Assembly (NCBI RefSeq): GCF_026212465.1
Contig: NC_080062.1
Location: 7,126,297 to 7,190,296, forward strand
DNA: 64,000 nt
Reading direction: 5' to 3'
DNA from: Amaranthus tricolor
Taxonomy: Eukaryota > Streptophyta > Magnoliopsida > Caryophyllales > Amaranthaceae
In this document: in pieces, positions 23,687 through 36,200 of the stretch
Layout of the letters: every line of letters begins with the position of its first letter
How positions within the stretch are numbered: the stretch's first letter is position 1
Made by a program: the position numbers and the translations under genes
The notes under the pieces: generated by a model
Database searches by the model: none
Told to the model about the DNA's origin: nothing
Seen by the model: the letters and a program-made list of their open reading frames with translations, nothing else

Positions 23687-23701
23687 AGAAAAAAAAAAAA
23701 A
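23687..23701 (-). terminator. Pol III-type T run after the tRNA-like locus
   Basis: On the minus strand, roughly ten bases after the tRNA-like sequence, there is a run of about 15 T. Pol III terminates at four or more T residues. Confidence 0.5.
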
Positions 23702-23710
23702 AAGTGAAAT

Positions 23711-23762
23711 TGTTGAGAGTGGGATTTGAACCCACGCCTTAGACCAACTCGGCCATCTCAAC
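23711..23762 (-). tRNA. tRNA-Leu-like locus lacking the anticodon and variable arms
   Basis: The 52-nt minus-strand sequence folds as a perfect 7-bp acceptor stem (GTTGAGA with TCTCAAC, then A), a D arm (GCC/GGC) holding an A box TGGCCGAGTTGG, and a 5-bp T arm (GTGGG-TTCAAAT-CCCAC) holding a B box. Nothing lies between GGCG of the D arm and TGGG of the T arm. From the family pattern, a normal plant tRNA-Leu has about 30 more nucleotides there, ending in GGGCG. A deletion between GGCG direct repeats explains the structure. It cannot decode, but internal promoter elements and a downstream T run are present. Without the anticodon the amino acid identity rests on the arms alone. Confidence 0.7.
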
Positions 23763-24499
23763 GCTTTTGTTACATTTTAGCCTCTAATAATTGAATAAAT
23801 CCCAATAATACCAAACCTATATTATAGTGGATTTCATTTTCTCATTGTGCGTGTTTGTTGGAGATATTTCCTCTTGATGTTAAAAAAGTTCAAAAAAAAA
23901 ACAATTTAATTATATTTCTAGTATGTGTGGAATCACAAAAATGGATATCATTAAAAACTAGATTTTAAGAAAAAAAGTATAGATTGCACCAATTTCCGTA
24001 AAAATGCGAGAAAGTAGATTAATATGGTTTCAATATGTGCAAAGAAATATCGAATTCACTAAAATGATTGATGGAAAAGAAGTTGTGATAGGCCTAAGAA
24101 AACGTGTCGCAAATTTAAAATTTCAGGATCAACAATTAATTGACTAGCAATAAAATAGTTAGAGACATTAAATCTATGTACAAGACCATTGCTAATTATT
24201 TTTGCCATGATTATAGTTTTTGCCTTTAGTATTACCATGATAAAAAGATAAAATTTTCAATTGACACCCTAAATTAAAATGTTATTCGAAGAAATGAATA
24301 GTTGAAAAGGGATTTACATTTAGTTTTAAAAATATTAAAAACCAATTGTTACCATATGACTTCTAATGGGTATACTTTGCAAGTAGGGTAAATAGAAGTA
24401 TGCAAAAAAAAAAAAAAAAAAAAAAAGAAAAGTGTGCATATATCAAACAAAAATGGAGGATGTGGTTAGCAACGAAAAAATTTTATGCTTTGTTTAGAT

Positions 24500-25350
24500 G
24501 AGAATTTACATTATATTTGAGTGAAAGAAAATAGAGAAAAAGAAAAGTATGGGAATAGCTCTCATTAAGATATTAAAAGGAGAGAAATCACAAGGTTTCA
24601 AATTAAGTCGGAGTAAGACAAGGTATATAGAGTGTAATTTTAGCACAAACGCGATATTGAGAATCATTATAAAGCTAGAAGAGAAAGAAATTGCTACAAA
24701 TGGATGCTTTAAATACTTCGAGTACATATTTCAGAGTATGTAGTAAGGACATCCAACAAGGTATAATACTAAATTGAGTGTGGGTGGCAAAAATGAAGAG
24801 CAGCTACTAATATATTATGTGATAAAGGTTTGCCTTCAAATATAAAGGTCAAGTTTTATCGAATGACCATTGAACCAACTCTACTATATGGATCATAATG
24901 TTAAACTTTTAGAAATGATCATAGTATGAAGATGAGAATAGCGAAAATGCAAATTGCTTTGATGAATGAGTGAGCGTACCTTGAGGGATTGAATTCCAAA
25001 CAAAGATATAAGAAAGGGTTTAGGAGCTGCAAATATTAAGAGAAATGAATGAGAATTGTTTAAGATGATTTGAGTATATCCAAAGATGGGGTATTAGCAA
25101 ATGTTAAAAAAATTCGAAAGTTAGAGCTCAGAATCTAAAAAAGAGAGTAAGGAAAACCAAAGATGACTTGGAGGATAGGAGAGGAAAATGATAACTTACA
25201 AATTAAGATGGTAGAAAATTGAAATGAATGGAGAACAAGAATCCATATGAACGACTATCGAATAAACTGATATATTGATTCATGTAGTTGGCCCAAATCT
25301 TTGGGCTAAAGACTATGACATTGTTGTTTTTGTTGTTGTTGTTGTTGTGG
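24500..25350 (+). mobile_element. Decayed RTE-type LINE, C-terminal reverse-transcriptase ORF and (TTG)n tail
   Basis: Translated pieces in order resemble the end of plant RTE-like LINE polyproteins: GFKLSRSKTRYIEC with FKYFEYIFQSM (24590-24740), TIEPTLLYG (near 24885), PKMTWR (near 25165), and NEWRTRIHMND (near 25240). Stops and frameshifts interrupt them. The 3' end has TTGATTCATGTAGTTGGCCC, CTTTGGGCTAAAGAC and a (TTG)n tail at 25321-25348, as expected for RTE elements. Inactive. Confidence 0.65.
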
Positions 25351-27160
25351 ATATCAAAAGAAGAGGGGAAAAATAGAGGGAAAAGAATTAAAGGGAAAGT
25401 ATCTTATATTTTACACTAAATGAACAAATTCTTTTAACATTGAAACAATTAAAACTTACAATATTTTATTCTCTTTAATTTTTTCCCTTCCCTTCACTCC
25501 CCTCCCCTCCACTCCACTTCGTTCCCTTCTTTTTTAAAATATTATCCAAGCACACTTTTAGGAGTAAAATGAAAAGAAGGGAATAGAACAGGAAGGAAGG
25601 GAATAGAACAGGAAGAAAGGAAATGAAACGAACAGAGGTTGATACGAAAAAGTGCTCTAGTTTATTTAAGGAAGGAGAAGAAAAAATTATTTTATTTTCA
25701 AATTTTACTTTTGAAGATATATTTGGATATGAATAACATTCAGATTAATCCTGTTAAATCCCCTCCTTCTATATCACCCCTTCAAATTTGATTATCCAAA
25801 CAAAAAAATTATATCACTTAAATTCCCCTTTGTTTGATCTTCCAAAATCCAAACAAACCTTCAGAGATGGATTAGACGGAATTTTATGGATCAAAGACTA
25901 AATATAAAGATAAAGAAATAGTCCTTAACACCTAATAATGTGGATTTAAGATCTTACTTTAGTAATTTGTAAGTTGCAATTTATGAGCTTACTTAAAAAG
26001 AAAATACAGATTTGAAAACTTACTTTAGTAATGGTTATATATTATAGATTTTTGTTATATTGATTCATTGCAATTAATACTCGAATTAAATTAAAAATTT
26101 ATGAACTTTTTCCCAAAAAGGAATTATTTAATACTATCATAATATTAGGAAAATAATAATATGAAGTATACTTGCATTTTGTCTCAAGACAATTGTCATA
26201 CCTCATAAAGTTATATAGCATAGTTGTTTATGATGTGGGATCAAATCTTGTTTATATTAGAAAAGTTTATACTTGTAAAAGCTCCAACTTCATTCTTGAA
26301 TTTAAATTTAACTATAATTATTGTAAATTAAATTATATAATAATAATTTCGTATGTTCAAATTCAACTAGACTCGATTGAACTCATTAAATCTAATTACA
26401 CTATTACTTATCTTTTCAAATCTCCTTTTCATATGATTTAAAGTTCTAATAACCAAAAAAATTAAATAAATTGCATCCACAATATACAAATGGCTTAGCT
26501 CATAAGTTTATTGAGTACACCAATTCAACACCCAATAAGGCAAGAACACTCACCAAATTCACTTATTACACTTCTAATAAATATGGTTTATTATTTTTCT
26601 TAGAGCTTACCCTTTTACACCATTAATAACAATATTATCAAAACCCCAAAATTACCCCTAATAACATTTATAGTTTAATATTTTTAGTTATTATAATATT
26701 TGAATTTTATGTTAGTTTGAGTAAATATTAAATTTTTGTAAGGTCTTAGATTTGATGTCTTTTATTCCTCTTTAAAAGAAAAGGTAATGAGCCATTCTTA
26801 TAAAAGATCGTCTTCCGGTAAGATGACATTAAAATAAGGAGTCTATATACTAATAATTGTATCAACTCGTCTTGTATGGGACACATGAATTAGCCCATTT
26901 TTGTAATTAATAACTTTAAAATTTTAAGTGATCACTTCTACATGCTAAATATATATAAGCTAATACAATAGAGATAATTTCATCATAAAATTGTATCATT
27001 TAAAAATTATATAATTATATTAGTTAAACTATTTAATTTATGTATAAAAAGGGTCTGATCGCTGACACATAAATTGTGAAAAGTAGTTGTTTAAGCCAAA
27101 ATGCCTACATTTTTCCTCTAAAAGAAAAAAAAGAACACAAATTAGAAAAGAAAAAAAAAA
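25351..27160. other. AT-rich intergenic DNA, no gene recognised
   Basis: Nothing coding is supported. At 26805-27000 there is a weak resemblance to the GAGACCGTCT foldback family (for example GATCGTCTTCCGG and AAGTGATCACTT), too degraded for firm borders. Confidence 0.4.
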
Positions 27161-27164
27161 TTAA

Positions 27165-27172
27165 TATATAAG
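27165..27172 (+). promoter_or_regulatory. Possible TATA box of the MATH-domain gene
   Basis: TATATAAG lies 106 bp upstream of the start codon. It is reasonable in position, but AT-rich surroundings reduce its weight. Confidence 0.35.
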
Positions 27173-27277
27173 ACCCAAAAAAGGATGTACTAGTATTGTT
27201 GTAATGTAAGAAAATAAACAAGAACACCAAAACCTAAGAAAGAACATTTTAGCAAAATCAAACAAACCTCCATAGAT

Positions 27278-30200
27278 ATGAAGCAGCAACTACAAAACCT
27301 ATCGTCTTCATCATCATCGTCATCATCATCATCATCTTCTTCATTGGAAGCAGCTGGTCTTTCATTAATGGCGCCGACAACAATCGATCCTCCATCAGCC
27401 ATGTCTTCTACAGAGGATTTATCAGCACCATCAACAGCAAGTGGTGGTCAAGAGTCCATTATTGTCGAAAGACGAGGAGATTTTTCTGTTATTTGTAAAT
27501 GGACGGTTGCAAATTTGTCGAAAATTAAAGCTAGAGCGTTATGGAGCAAGTATTTTGAAGTGGGTGGTTTTGATTGTCGTTTGTTGATTTATCCTAAAGG
27601 GGATTCTCAAGCTTTACCTGGGTATATTTCAATTTATCTTCAAATTGTTGACCCAACAAAATCTCCGTCAAATTCATCTAGATGGGAGTGTTTTACAAGT
27701 TACAGGTTATCTCTTGTTAATGTTGTTGATGATTCAAAATCTATTCATAGAGATTCTTGGCATAGGTTTAGTAGTAAGAAGAAATCTCATGGTTGGTGTG
27801 ATTTCACTCCTTGTAATTCTATCTTGGATTCTAAAACTGGGTTTCTTTTTTGTGGTGATTCTATTTTGATTTTGGCTGATATTTTGATACTAAATGAAAC
27901 TGTTAATTTTACTAGAGATAGTAATAACAATGGTAATAATGGTAGTAATAGTGAGCTGCAATGCGGTGGAGTTGGAGGTGGAGGAGGGGTTGTTAGCGGG
28001 GCAGGGAATGTAGGGTCTTTGTCGTCGTCTGATGTTTTAAGTGGGAAGTTTACATGGAAGGTGCATAATTTTAGTTTGTTTAAGGAAATGATTAAAACAC
28101 AGAAGATAATGAGTCCAGTTTTCCCTGCAGGGGAGTGTAATTTGAGGATTAGTGTGTATCAGAGCTCAGTGAATGGAGTGGAGTATTTGTCAATGTGTTT
28201 AGAGAGTAAGGATACAGAGAAGAATAGTGGAGGGAATATGACAATGTCGGAGAGGAGTTGTTGGTGTTTGTTTAGGATGTCAGTATTGAATCAGAAACCA
28301 GGATTGAATCATTTGCAGAGGGATTCATATGGGAGGTTTGCGGCTGATAATAAGAGTGGGGATAATACAAGTTTGGGTTGGAATGATTATATGAAAATGT
28401 CGGATTTTGTTGGTTTGGATGCTGGGTTTTTGGTGGATGATACAGCTGTTTTTAGTACTTCTTTTCATGTTATAAAGGAGTTTAGTAGTTTTTCTAAGAG
28501 TGGAATTGCTCTTGGAGCGAGGGCTGGGAGTGGTGGCTCGAGGAAGTCAGATGCTCATAGTGGGAAGTTTACTTGGAGGATTGATAATTTTACCAGGTTG
28601 AAGGATCTTTTGAAGAAAAGGAAGATTACCGGACTATGCATTAAGAGCAGGAGGTTTCAAATTGGTAATCGTGATTGTCGCCTTATTGTTTATCCTCGAG
28701 GTATGAGCATTTTTTTAAAAAATATTTGCTATTGCATATGTAGGCTATGTTTTGTTTGATGGAATACCTTTTTCCCTATACAATTTCTGTAAATGTTGAT
28801 TGGAATTGTTATTTTTTTCAAAGATATGGGGAAGCATTTTCCTAGTCATAAATTCCTTCCTTATACAATATACATGTATATCATATGAAGTATGTTCTTA
28901 AGCAGGGTAACATAATTCGCCAGTCAATTCGCTTTTTGAATTTGCAATCCGCAAAAAATGACCCTGAAATAGCCCAAAACCGACTATAATTTGCTTTTTT
29001 ATTCGCGATTCGCAAGGAGATTAGTGAGTCATGTGTCAGTGTTCTTAAGCAATTGCCTAAAACAAAGAGCACTTTTTGTCCAAATCAGCGGGCAATTATA
29101 AACTATCGTTAGGAGAGCATAAGTTAAATGGGTCATTTTATGTTTAAAAATTTTAGAGGAAAGCATTTTGGACCCAACTGTAGTTTAAGGTTCTGTCTCT
29201 CTAATTCCCGCCCTTTTTGTGTTATTTGGAAAAGACTAATGCAATTGTAAATTGCTAGCTTTGTTGGTAACTTAAGTTTCATTCCTCAGAGTACTAGGTT
29301 CTCGATTATATTGATAGTATTTTCATATTATTTTGCTGCAAAAACCTTATACTTTTTTGATACCAGGGCAGTCTCAACCTCCATGTCACCTCTCTGTATT
29401 TCTCGAGGTTACGGATTCACGAAATACCTCCAGTGATTGGAGTTGTTTTGTTAGTCATAGACTATCGGTTGTCAACCAGAAGATGGAGGAGAAATCTGTG
29501 ACGAAGGAGTCTCAGAATCGCTACTCCAAAGCTGCTAAGGATTGGGGATGGCGTGAGTTTGTTACACTTACAAGCTTGTTTGATCAAGACTCCGGGTTCC
29601 TTGTGCAGGACAGTGTTATATTCTCTGCTGAGGTTCTAATTTTGAAGGAAACATCCATCATGGAGGACTTCTCTGATAATAGTTTTGAGATTGATTGCTC
29701 AAGGAAGAAAAGTTCATTTACCTGGAAAGTCGAAAACTTCTTGTCCTTCAAAGAGATAATGGAAACTCGGAAAATATTTAGCAAATTTTTTCAGGCTGGT
29801 GGATGTGAGCTACGCATTGGTAGGTGCATAAACTTCTAGATTTTCTTCCTATTTAATGTTCTGTTCTACATTTTGATGCTAATTAGTTGCTGGCCTAACT
29901 TTCATGGTGCAGGTGTTTATGAGTCCTTTGACACCATTTGCATATATCTTGAGAGCGATCAATCCGTTGGAAGTGATCCCGATAAGAATTTTTGGGTTAG
30001 ATACAGGATGGCGGTTGTGAACCAGAAGAATCCTGCCAAGACTGTTTGGAAGGAGTCCTCAATTTGCACCAAAACTTGGAACAATTCTGTCCTCCAGTTT
30101 ATGAAGGTTTCTGAAATGTTAGAACCAGATGCTGGGTTTCTTTTGCGCGATACTGTGGCTTTTGTATGTGAAATCTTGGACTGCTGTCCTTGGTTCGAGT

Positions 30201-33200
30201 TCTCTGACTTGGAGGTAAATGGGCAATCTGATCCTTTTCTTCTGTGTTCATAAATTGATTTTGCACTCTAGCTCTGTTTTGTCCAACGTAGGAACCTACT
30301 CTTATTTTTTTCTTATCGGTAAGGTAATAGAAACACTGAATAATTATAGCCAATAAAATATATGTTTATTGGTTCAATCTGAAGCTTTGCTTGTTGTGAT
30401 TGTGCTGTCATAATTGTAAACAAAAAAAGTATATGATGCAGGGGAAATATCTGTATTTAAATGTACATTTTCTGCTCCCATCCTCATCAAACATTCCTCG
30501 AAGAAAAGGAAGAAAAAAACTATATATTCCCATGGCATGCTTGGATGGAATTAGGGGTAACATTGTGGGGGAGGGGGTAAAAGTAGTAACTACGACTCCT
30601 CAAATGGGGTAATATTTTCTCTTCAGGTAAATCTGCTTTTTAAGGAATAAATTAGCTACGCAATTTGACGCATACCTCTTTATTGATATCTTTAGCTCCT
30701 GTTGTTGCTCTGTAATGTGGTCATCCAAGTTTTATAGTTTTCCAAGGTTTGAATCCTACTAGGCTAATATTTTAATTCCATTTCTGATTCTTCTGCCTGG
30801 TCTTTGTTTACCACCTGAAGGAGGCGGACTATAGTAAAGCTAGTATTATTTTGGAGTGAGAATAAATATGGACTGCCTAAATGCCCAAATCTTGAGGACT
30901 CATCCTAGCTTATGATTACATGTGTTTCCATATTCTAACTCTGTAGGGTCAAATTCACCTCATACTATTGTAGTATTAGGGTTTGTAATTTTTTTTATCT
31001 AGTTGACAAGCTGGCTTAGACTTCGTTCTTTTCATTTGGAGGCCTTTTGTGTGAACTTATCGGATTTATTGGTCCGTACCAGAATTGGAATAATTGGAAT
31101 TGATATGAGCTATTTTTTGGTTATAAAATGAAACTGGTAGCCCTTATCCAATATTATGACCCTAATTATATGTTTATATCTTTTTTTTTTCTCTCAAAGA
31201 TTTTTTCAAGGTGAAAAGATTAAGGCCTTTCTTAATGAGTTATTCCTTTTTTACTCATTAGATACTTTTCATCTTTAGTTGGAAACTTCTAGGATTAAAA
31301 GTTGGCGACAGATGTATCACAATGTGGAATGACTCTTTTAAGTATTTTTTGTAACTGCCCAATGATGAGTGGATTTATCAGAATTCACTCGTATTAGTTT
31401 TTTCATTGTACATATTACAGTTAAAATACTGTTGTCTTTATTCTATGAAGGGTTACACTATTAAAGAAAATTTCTAGAGTGGGAACTTTGTAGGTTTAAA
31501 CTTTTGAAAGCTGAAGGTAAGGATGTTACACCTTTTGGAGCAAGGGGAGAGACAAAAGAGAGAAGAAACATTTGAAAGGTATAGGGAGTGGAAGAAACCC
31601 TTACATTGGAAGAAAATGAGTAAATGACTTTAAAAGAGCAATAAACGAACTAAAATGGGAAGTGTTAAAATAATTGGAAAGTGGAGGGATCATAATGTGG
31701 GAAATGAGGAATTTAGATTTACATGCTGAAATAGTAGAAATTCGAATGAATGGAATTGGAAGCATTCGTGTGGATGACCACACATAATGATTTATTGGTT
31801 CATATAGTCAACCCCAATCTTTTGGAATTAAGTTTTTGACATTATTTTTGTTGTGGAAGGATCACTTGTGGCAAAGTGATAACAAACATTTCTTTTAATG
31901 TATACGAAGAGGTCCTCTAAATTTCTGAGCAATTGTTTTGGCTAGCTTAAGCTATTGAGGATGAGTTCTTGGGAGTAATATATTTTCCAAGGGAACAATG
32001 CGTGGGTCCATTTGGCATTGATTATAGTGCCTTCTCTTCTATTTGCATTACAATGTTTGGCATTTTGTGTCTCTTGTGTTACTATTGCTTGCTTGGGAAA
32101 GCTTACAAATTTCCGCCATTTTTAATTTCTTGATATTTGTACAATTATTGCCAAAAGCTCCCGTGTTCAAGGAAGAAGTGGTGCAATTATTAAGATAACG
32201 AGGAATAGCATGTCTTGTTTGTATCTAGTGAGAGTAAATGTGGATTGACAAAATGGCCAAAAGTTTGAGAACTTAGCGTAACTTATGAGTCCCTGTGCTC
32301 CCAATTTTTATATACTACAGAAGGGTCAAGTTTGTCTGGGTGGTAGTTGGTACCGAAGTATTAGTAATAATAATTTTCTTATCTTAACCTGGGTTGTAGT
32401 GGTACTGATTACTGAAGTATTAGTAATGATAACTGTTCATATCACGTTCATAAACTGACTTACATTTCTTTCTTTTCAATTGAAAACATCTTTTACTTAT
32501 TAGACTTCGTAAGTCAGAACTTTCTTAAATTTATGTGAGCCATAGTGTAAAACAAGGACGCATTGCATTGTTTGGGCGTGTTATAAAGGTTTTCAAAATT
32601 AAAGAAAGACATTTCCCGCATTGTAAAGATGTAAAAAAAACACGCATTTTAGAGTGTATCACGGGATATCTTATGACTTTGACCGATATTTAGGCATTAG
32701 AATAAGCACATCACTCCTGTTACCACATCACCGTTCCATCACAACGATCGTGACCGTTAACGCATTTTTTTTAATAAAATATGTAGGCCTTGTTGTACTT
32801 TTTGCTTGTCATTGCTTAATTATCTTGAGCTTGCAAGTTATAGAGAGACTCAAAAATAATACTATACTTCCATTCTCCCTTTGAATTGCTACACTATACT
32901 CAATAAGCTCTTCAATTTGCTTAGTGTAGCAAAATCAAGGGGATGTAGGATGTATATATCTTCGTGAATGAATGATGCTAAACTCTCAAGGTGGCAGAGC
33001 GATACTTTTATGTATTTCAAAAGTTTATCTGCTTGGTCTCTACATCATTGCTGGATTTTTTTGGGTTGACTTACTCTACTGATGAAGGGCTTTTTTGGTG
33101 CAATAAATTTGTTAGACTGGGGGAAAAATGCTTGGTTCCCGTATTTAAATTACTGCTTTTTCAATCATTTGCTTAAGGTCTTATGGGAAAAGCTTATGAA

Positions 33201-36200
33201 ATAGTATATCTGGTTTTTGAAGGTTTTACTTAAAAGGTTTTCTCTTGGTGGTGTTAGAAAGAGGTGGTTTGTTGGAATAAACTTGGTTTTTACTTGTTAT
33301 GTCGTAACCTATTGCAATCCAATCTCAACTTTTATCAGGTTCTTGCTTCTGAGGATGATCAGGACGCTCTGACAACAGACCCTGATGATCTGATTGACTC
33401 TGAAGACAGTGAAGTAATCAGTGGTGATGAAGAAGATATATTTAGAAACCTTTTATCTAGAGCGGGGTTTCATCTTACATATGGGGACAATCCTTCACAG
33501 CCGCAAGTCACTTTAAGAGAGAAGCTTTTGATGGATGCTGGTGCTATTGCTGGTTTCTTAACTGGGCTTCGCGTTTATCTTGATGATCCTGAAAAAGTGA
33601 AGCGCTTACTCCTTCCTACAAAGCTTTCTGGTTCCAATGATGGAAAGAAGGCCTCCAAGAATGAGGAAGCTTCCCCTAGTTTAATGAATTTGTTAATGGG
33701 CGTAAAAGTATTGCAGCAGGCAATTATTGATTTACTCTTGGATATAATGGTTGAATGTTGCCGGCCTTTAGAAGAAAGTCCTGGTGATGATGTGTGCAAT
33801 GCAGACTCAAAGGATTCTCCAGACAGTGGTGAAGTTACTTCCTCTATACAGCAGGGAAGGGAGAACAGAGCAGCCGAGCAAATGGAACACCCTTTGTTTG
33901 AGAGATTGGATTCATCAGTCAGTGGATGTGCCAGTGCTGCAGCTGTTCAAAGCACAAGGACAAACGCAGGTATGGGGGCTACGAACACTGATGTGGTTGA
34001 AAAGGTTGTTCCCGGACAGCCTACGCACCCTCCTGAAACTTCTGCTAGAGGACCACCTGAAACTGCTTTCCGCTCGAAGGTAAATTGTCTTCTCATAAAA
34101 AAAATCTGTTTAACTTAGTGTTGGAAAAGTAGATTTTTGATTTCTTATTTCATCTCAAGTCCAAGTGGCCCGAGCAATCAGAGGAGCTGTTAGGACTAAT
34201 TGTAAATTCTCTGAGAGCTCTGGATGGAGCTGTGCCTCAAGGCTGTCCCGAGCCAAGGCGAAGACCTCAATCTGCCCAAAAGATTGCTCTTGTTTTGGAT
34301 AAAGCACCAAAGCATTTGCAACCAGAACTTGTTGCTTTAGTTCCAAAATTGGTTGAGCATTCCGAGCATCCTCTTGCGGCGTCTGCGCTTCTTGAAAGGC
34401 TTCAGAAGCCCGATGCGGAACCTGCATTGAGGCTAACTGTAAGATAATCTTTTTGAGTGCTTCTCTTTCTTTTGTGGTCAAAATACTTTAAACTTTGTTG
34501 AAGTTCTCTGTTTTCAAGAAAGATTGTCCACCTCACAATTTGTGACTCTAGTGTGAGTCACATATTGTGAAGTGGACATCTATTTAAAGCAAAGGGAGTA
34601 CATCTTTTTGAATATGGCTTTATTACTAGGTGTTTGGTGCTTTAAGTCAATTGGAGTGCGGTAGCGAGGTCTGGGAACATATTTTATTTCAGTCTGTTGC
34701 ACTTCTTGAAGATTCAAATGACGAACCTCTGGCAGCAACAATAAATTTTATATTGAAGGCTGCAACGCATTGCCATCGTCTTCCAGAAGCTGTGAGCAAT
34801 TTGTTTCCACACCCTTTTGTACTTACTCTATAGTTGTGCACATGCTTCTGTTTCATGTATAAATGCTTTCTATTCCAATTTTGTAGGTTAGGTCTCTCCG
34901 TGTAAGGCTAAAACAGTTGGGACCAGATGTTTCTCCTTGTGTTCTTGACTTTCTAACTAGGACTGTACATAGTTGGGCAGATGTTTCGGAAGCTATACTT
35001 AGAGATATTGATTCTGATGATGATTGTGGTGCAAATTATTCATCGTTGCCTAATGGGGTATTCTTTTTTGGTGAAAATGGCCCCCCTTCTGAAATCTTAA
35101 ATGTGATGAATGAGCGTTCGTTCTGTGGTAGTCACCATTTTTCTGATATCTACCTACTGATTGAAATGTTATCCATACCTTGCCTTGCGGTTGATGCGTC
35201 AAAGATCTTTGAGAGAGCTGTAGCTCGTGGGGCCATAATGGCTCCATCTGTAGCAATGGTTTTAGAGAGACGACATTCTCAGAGAGCTGGCTATAATGCT
35301 AGATACATTGCAGAACAGACTACGGATATCACAGTAGAGAGACAGATCAATGATCTACTTAGAGCCACCCAAGATGACTTTGAGACACTCCTTGGCCTTG
35401 CAGAGATGTTGGCGCTTTCCAGCGATCCACGTGTAAAAGGCTTTGTCAAGTTGCTTTATACTATTTTGTTCAAATGGTATGTTGATGATTCATATCGTGG
35501 GCGGATCCTGAAGAGATTGGTTGATCATGTAACCTGTGGTACAGATGCCACTCAAGATTTTGATTTATATATGGAAGTTCTGATACTTCTTGTTTGTGAG
35601 GAGCAAGAAATCATTAGACCGGTATTGAGTATGATGCGGGAGGTTGCTGAACTTGCAAACGTAGATCGTGCAGCACTTTGGCATCAACTGTGTTCTAGTG
35701 AAGATGAAATTGTCAGACTTCGTGAAGAATGGAAAGCTGATAAGTCTAATTTGGTTGAAGAGAAGGCTCTTATATCACAGAAGCTGAATGATTACGAGTC
35801 TGCAAATAGTCGTCTTAAGGTATTTCTTGTGCATTTGTCAACATCTTTTGAGCAAGGATTATCTATCTTTTGATAATTGACCTTTGAAAAAATTCCAGTC
35901 TGAAATGAAGGCTGAGGTGGACCGTTTTGCTCGTGAAAAGAAGGAACTTTCAGAACAATTACAGGATACTGAAAGTCAACTCGATTGGCTTCGAGCTGAG
36001 CGAGATGAGGAAATCACAAAGCTAACAAGCGAGAAAAGGGCACTGCAGGATCGTCTTTATGATGCTGAGGTCCAACTAGCTCAATTAAAGTCCAGGAAAC
36101 GCGATGAGATGAAGGTGCAGTATTATGTCTTTTTGTTATGCTGAAATTCAGTGTAACATAATTCGCTAGTTAATTCGATTTTTGAATTCACGATTCGCTC

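Noticed and set aside
24549..24743. 64-codon frame as an independent small gene
   Set aside because: Its residues match the C-terminal part of RTE-type LINE polyproteins, and it is followed by more broken LINE sequence and a (TTG)n tail.
27190..27402. Minus-strand frame with an acidic Asp run
   Set aside because: It is the complement of the serine codon repeat in MATH exon 1.
34155..34481. 108-codon minus-strand frame opposite MATH exon 5
   Set aside because: It is the antisense shadow of a conserved coding exon.
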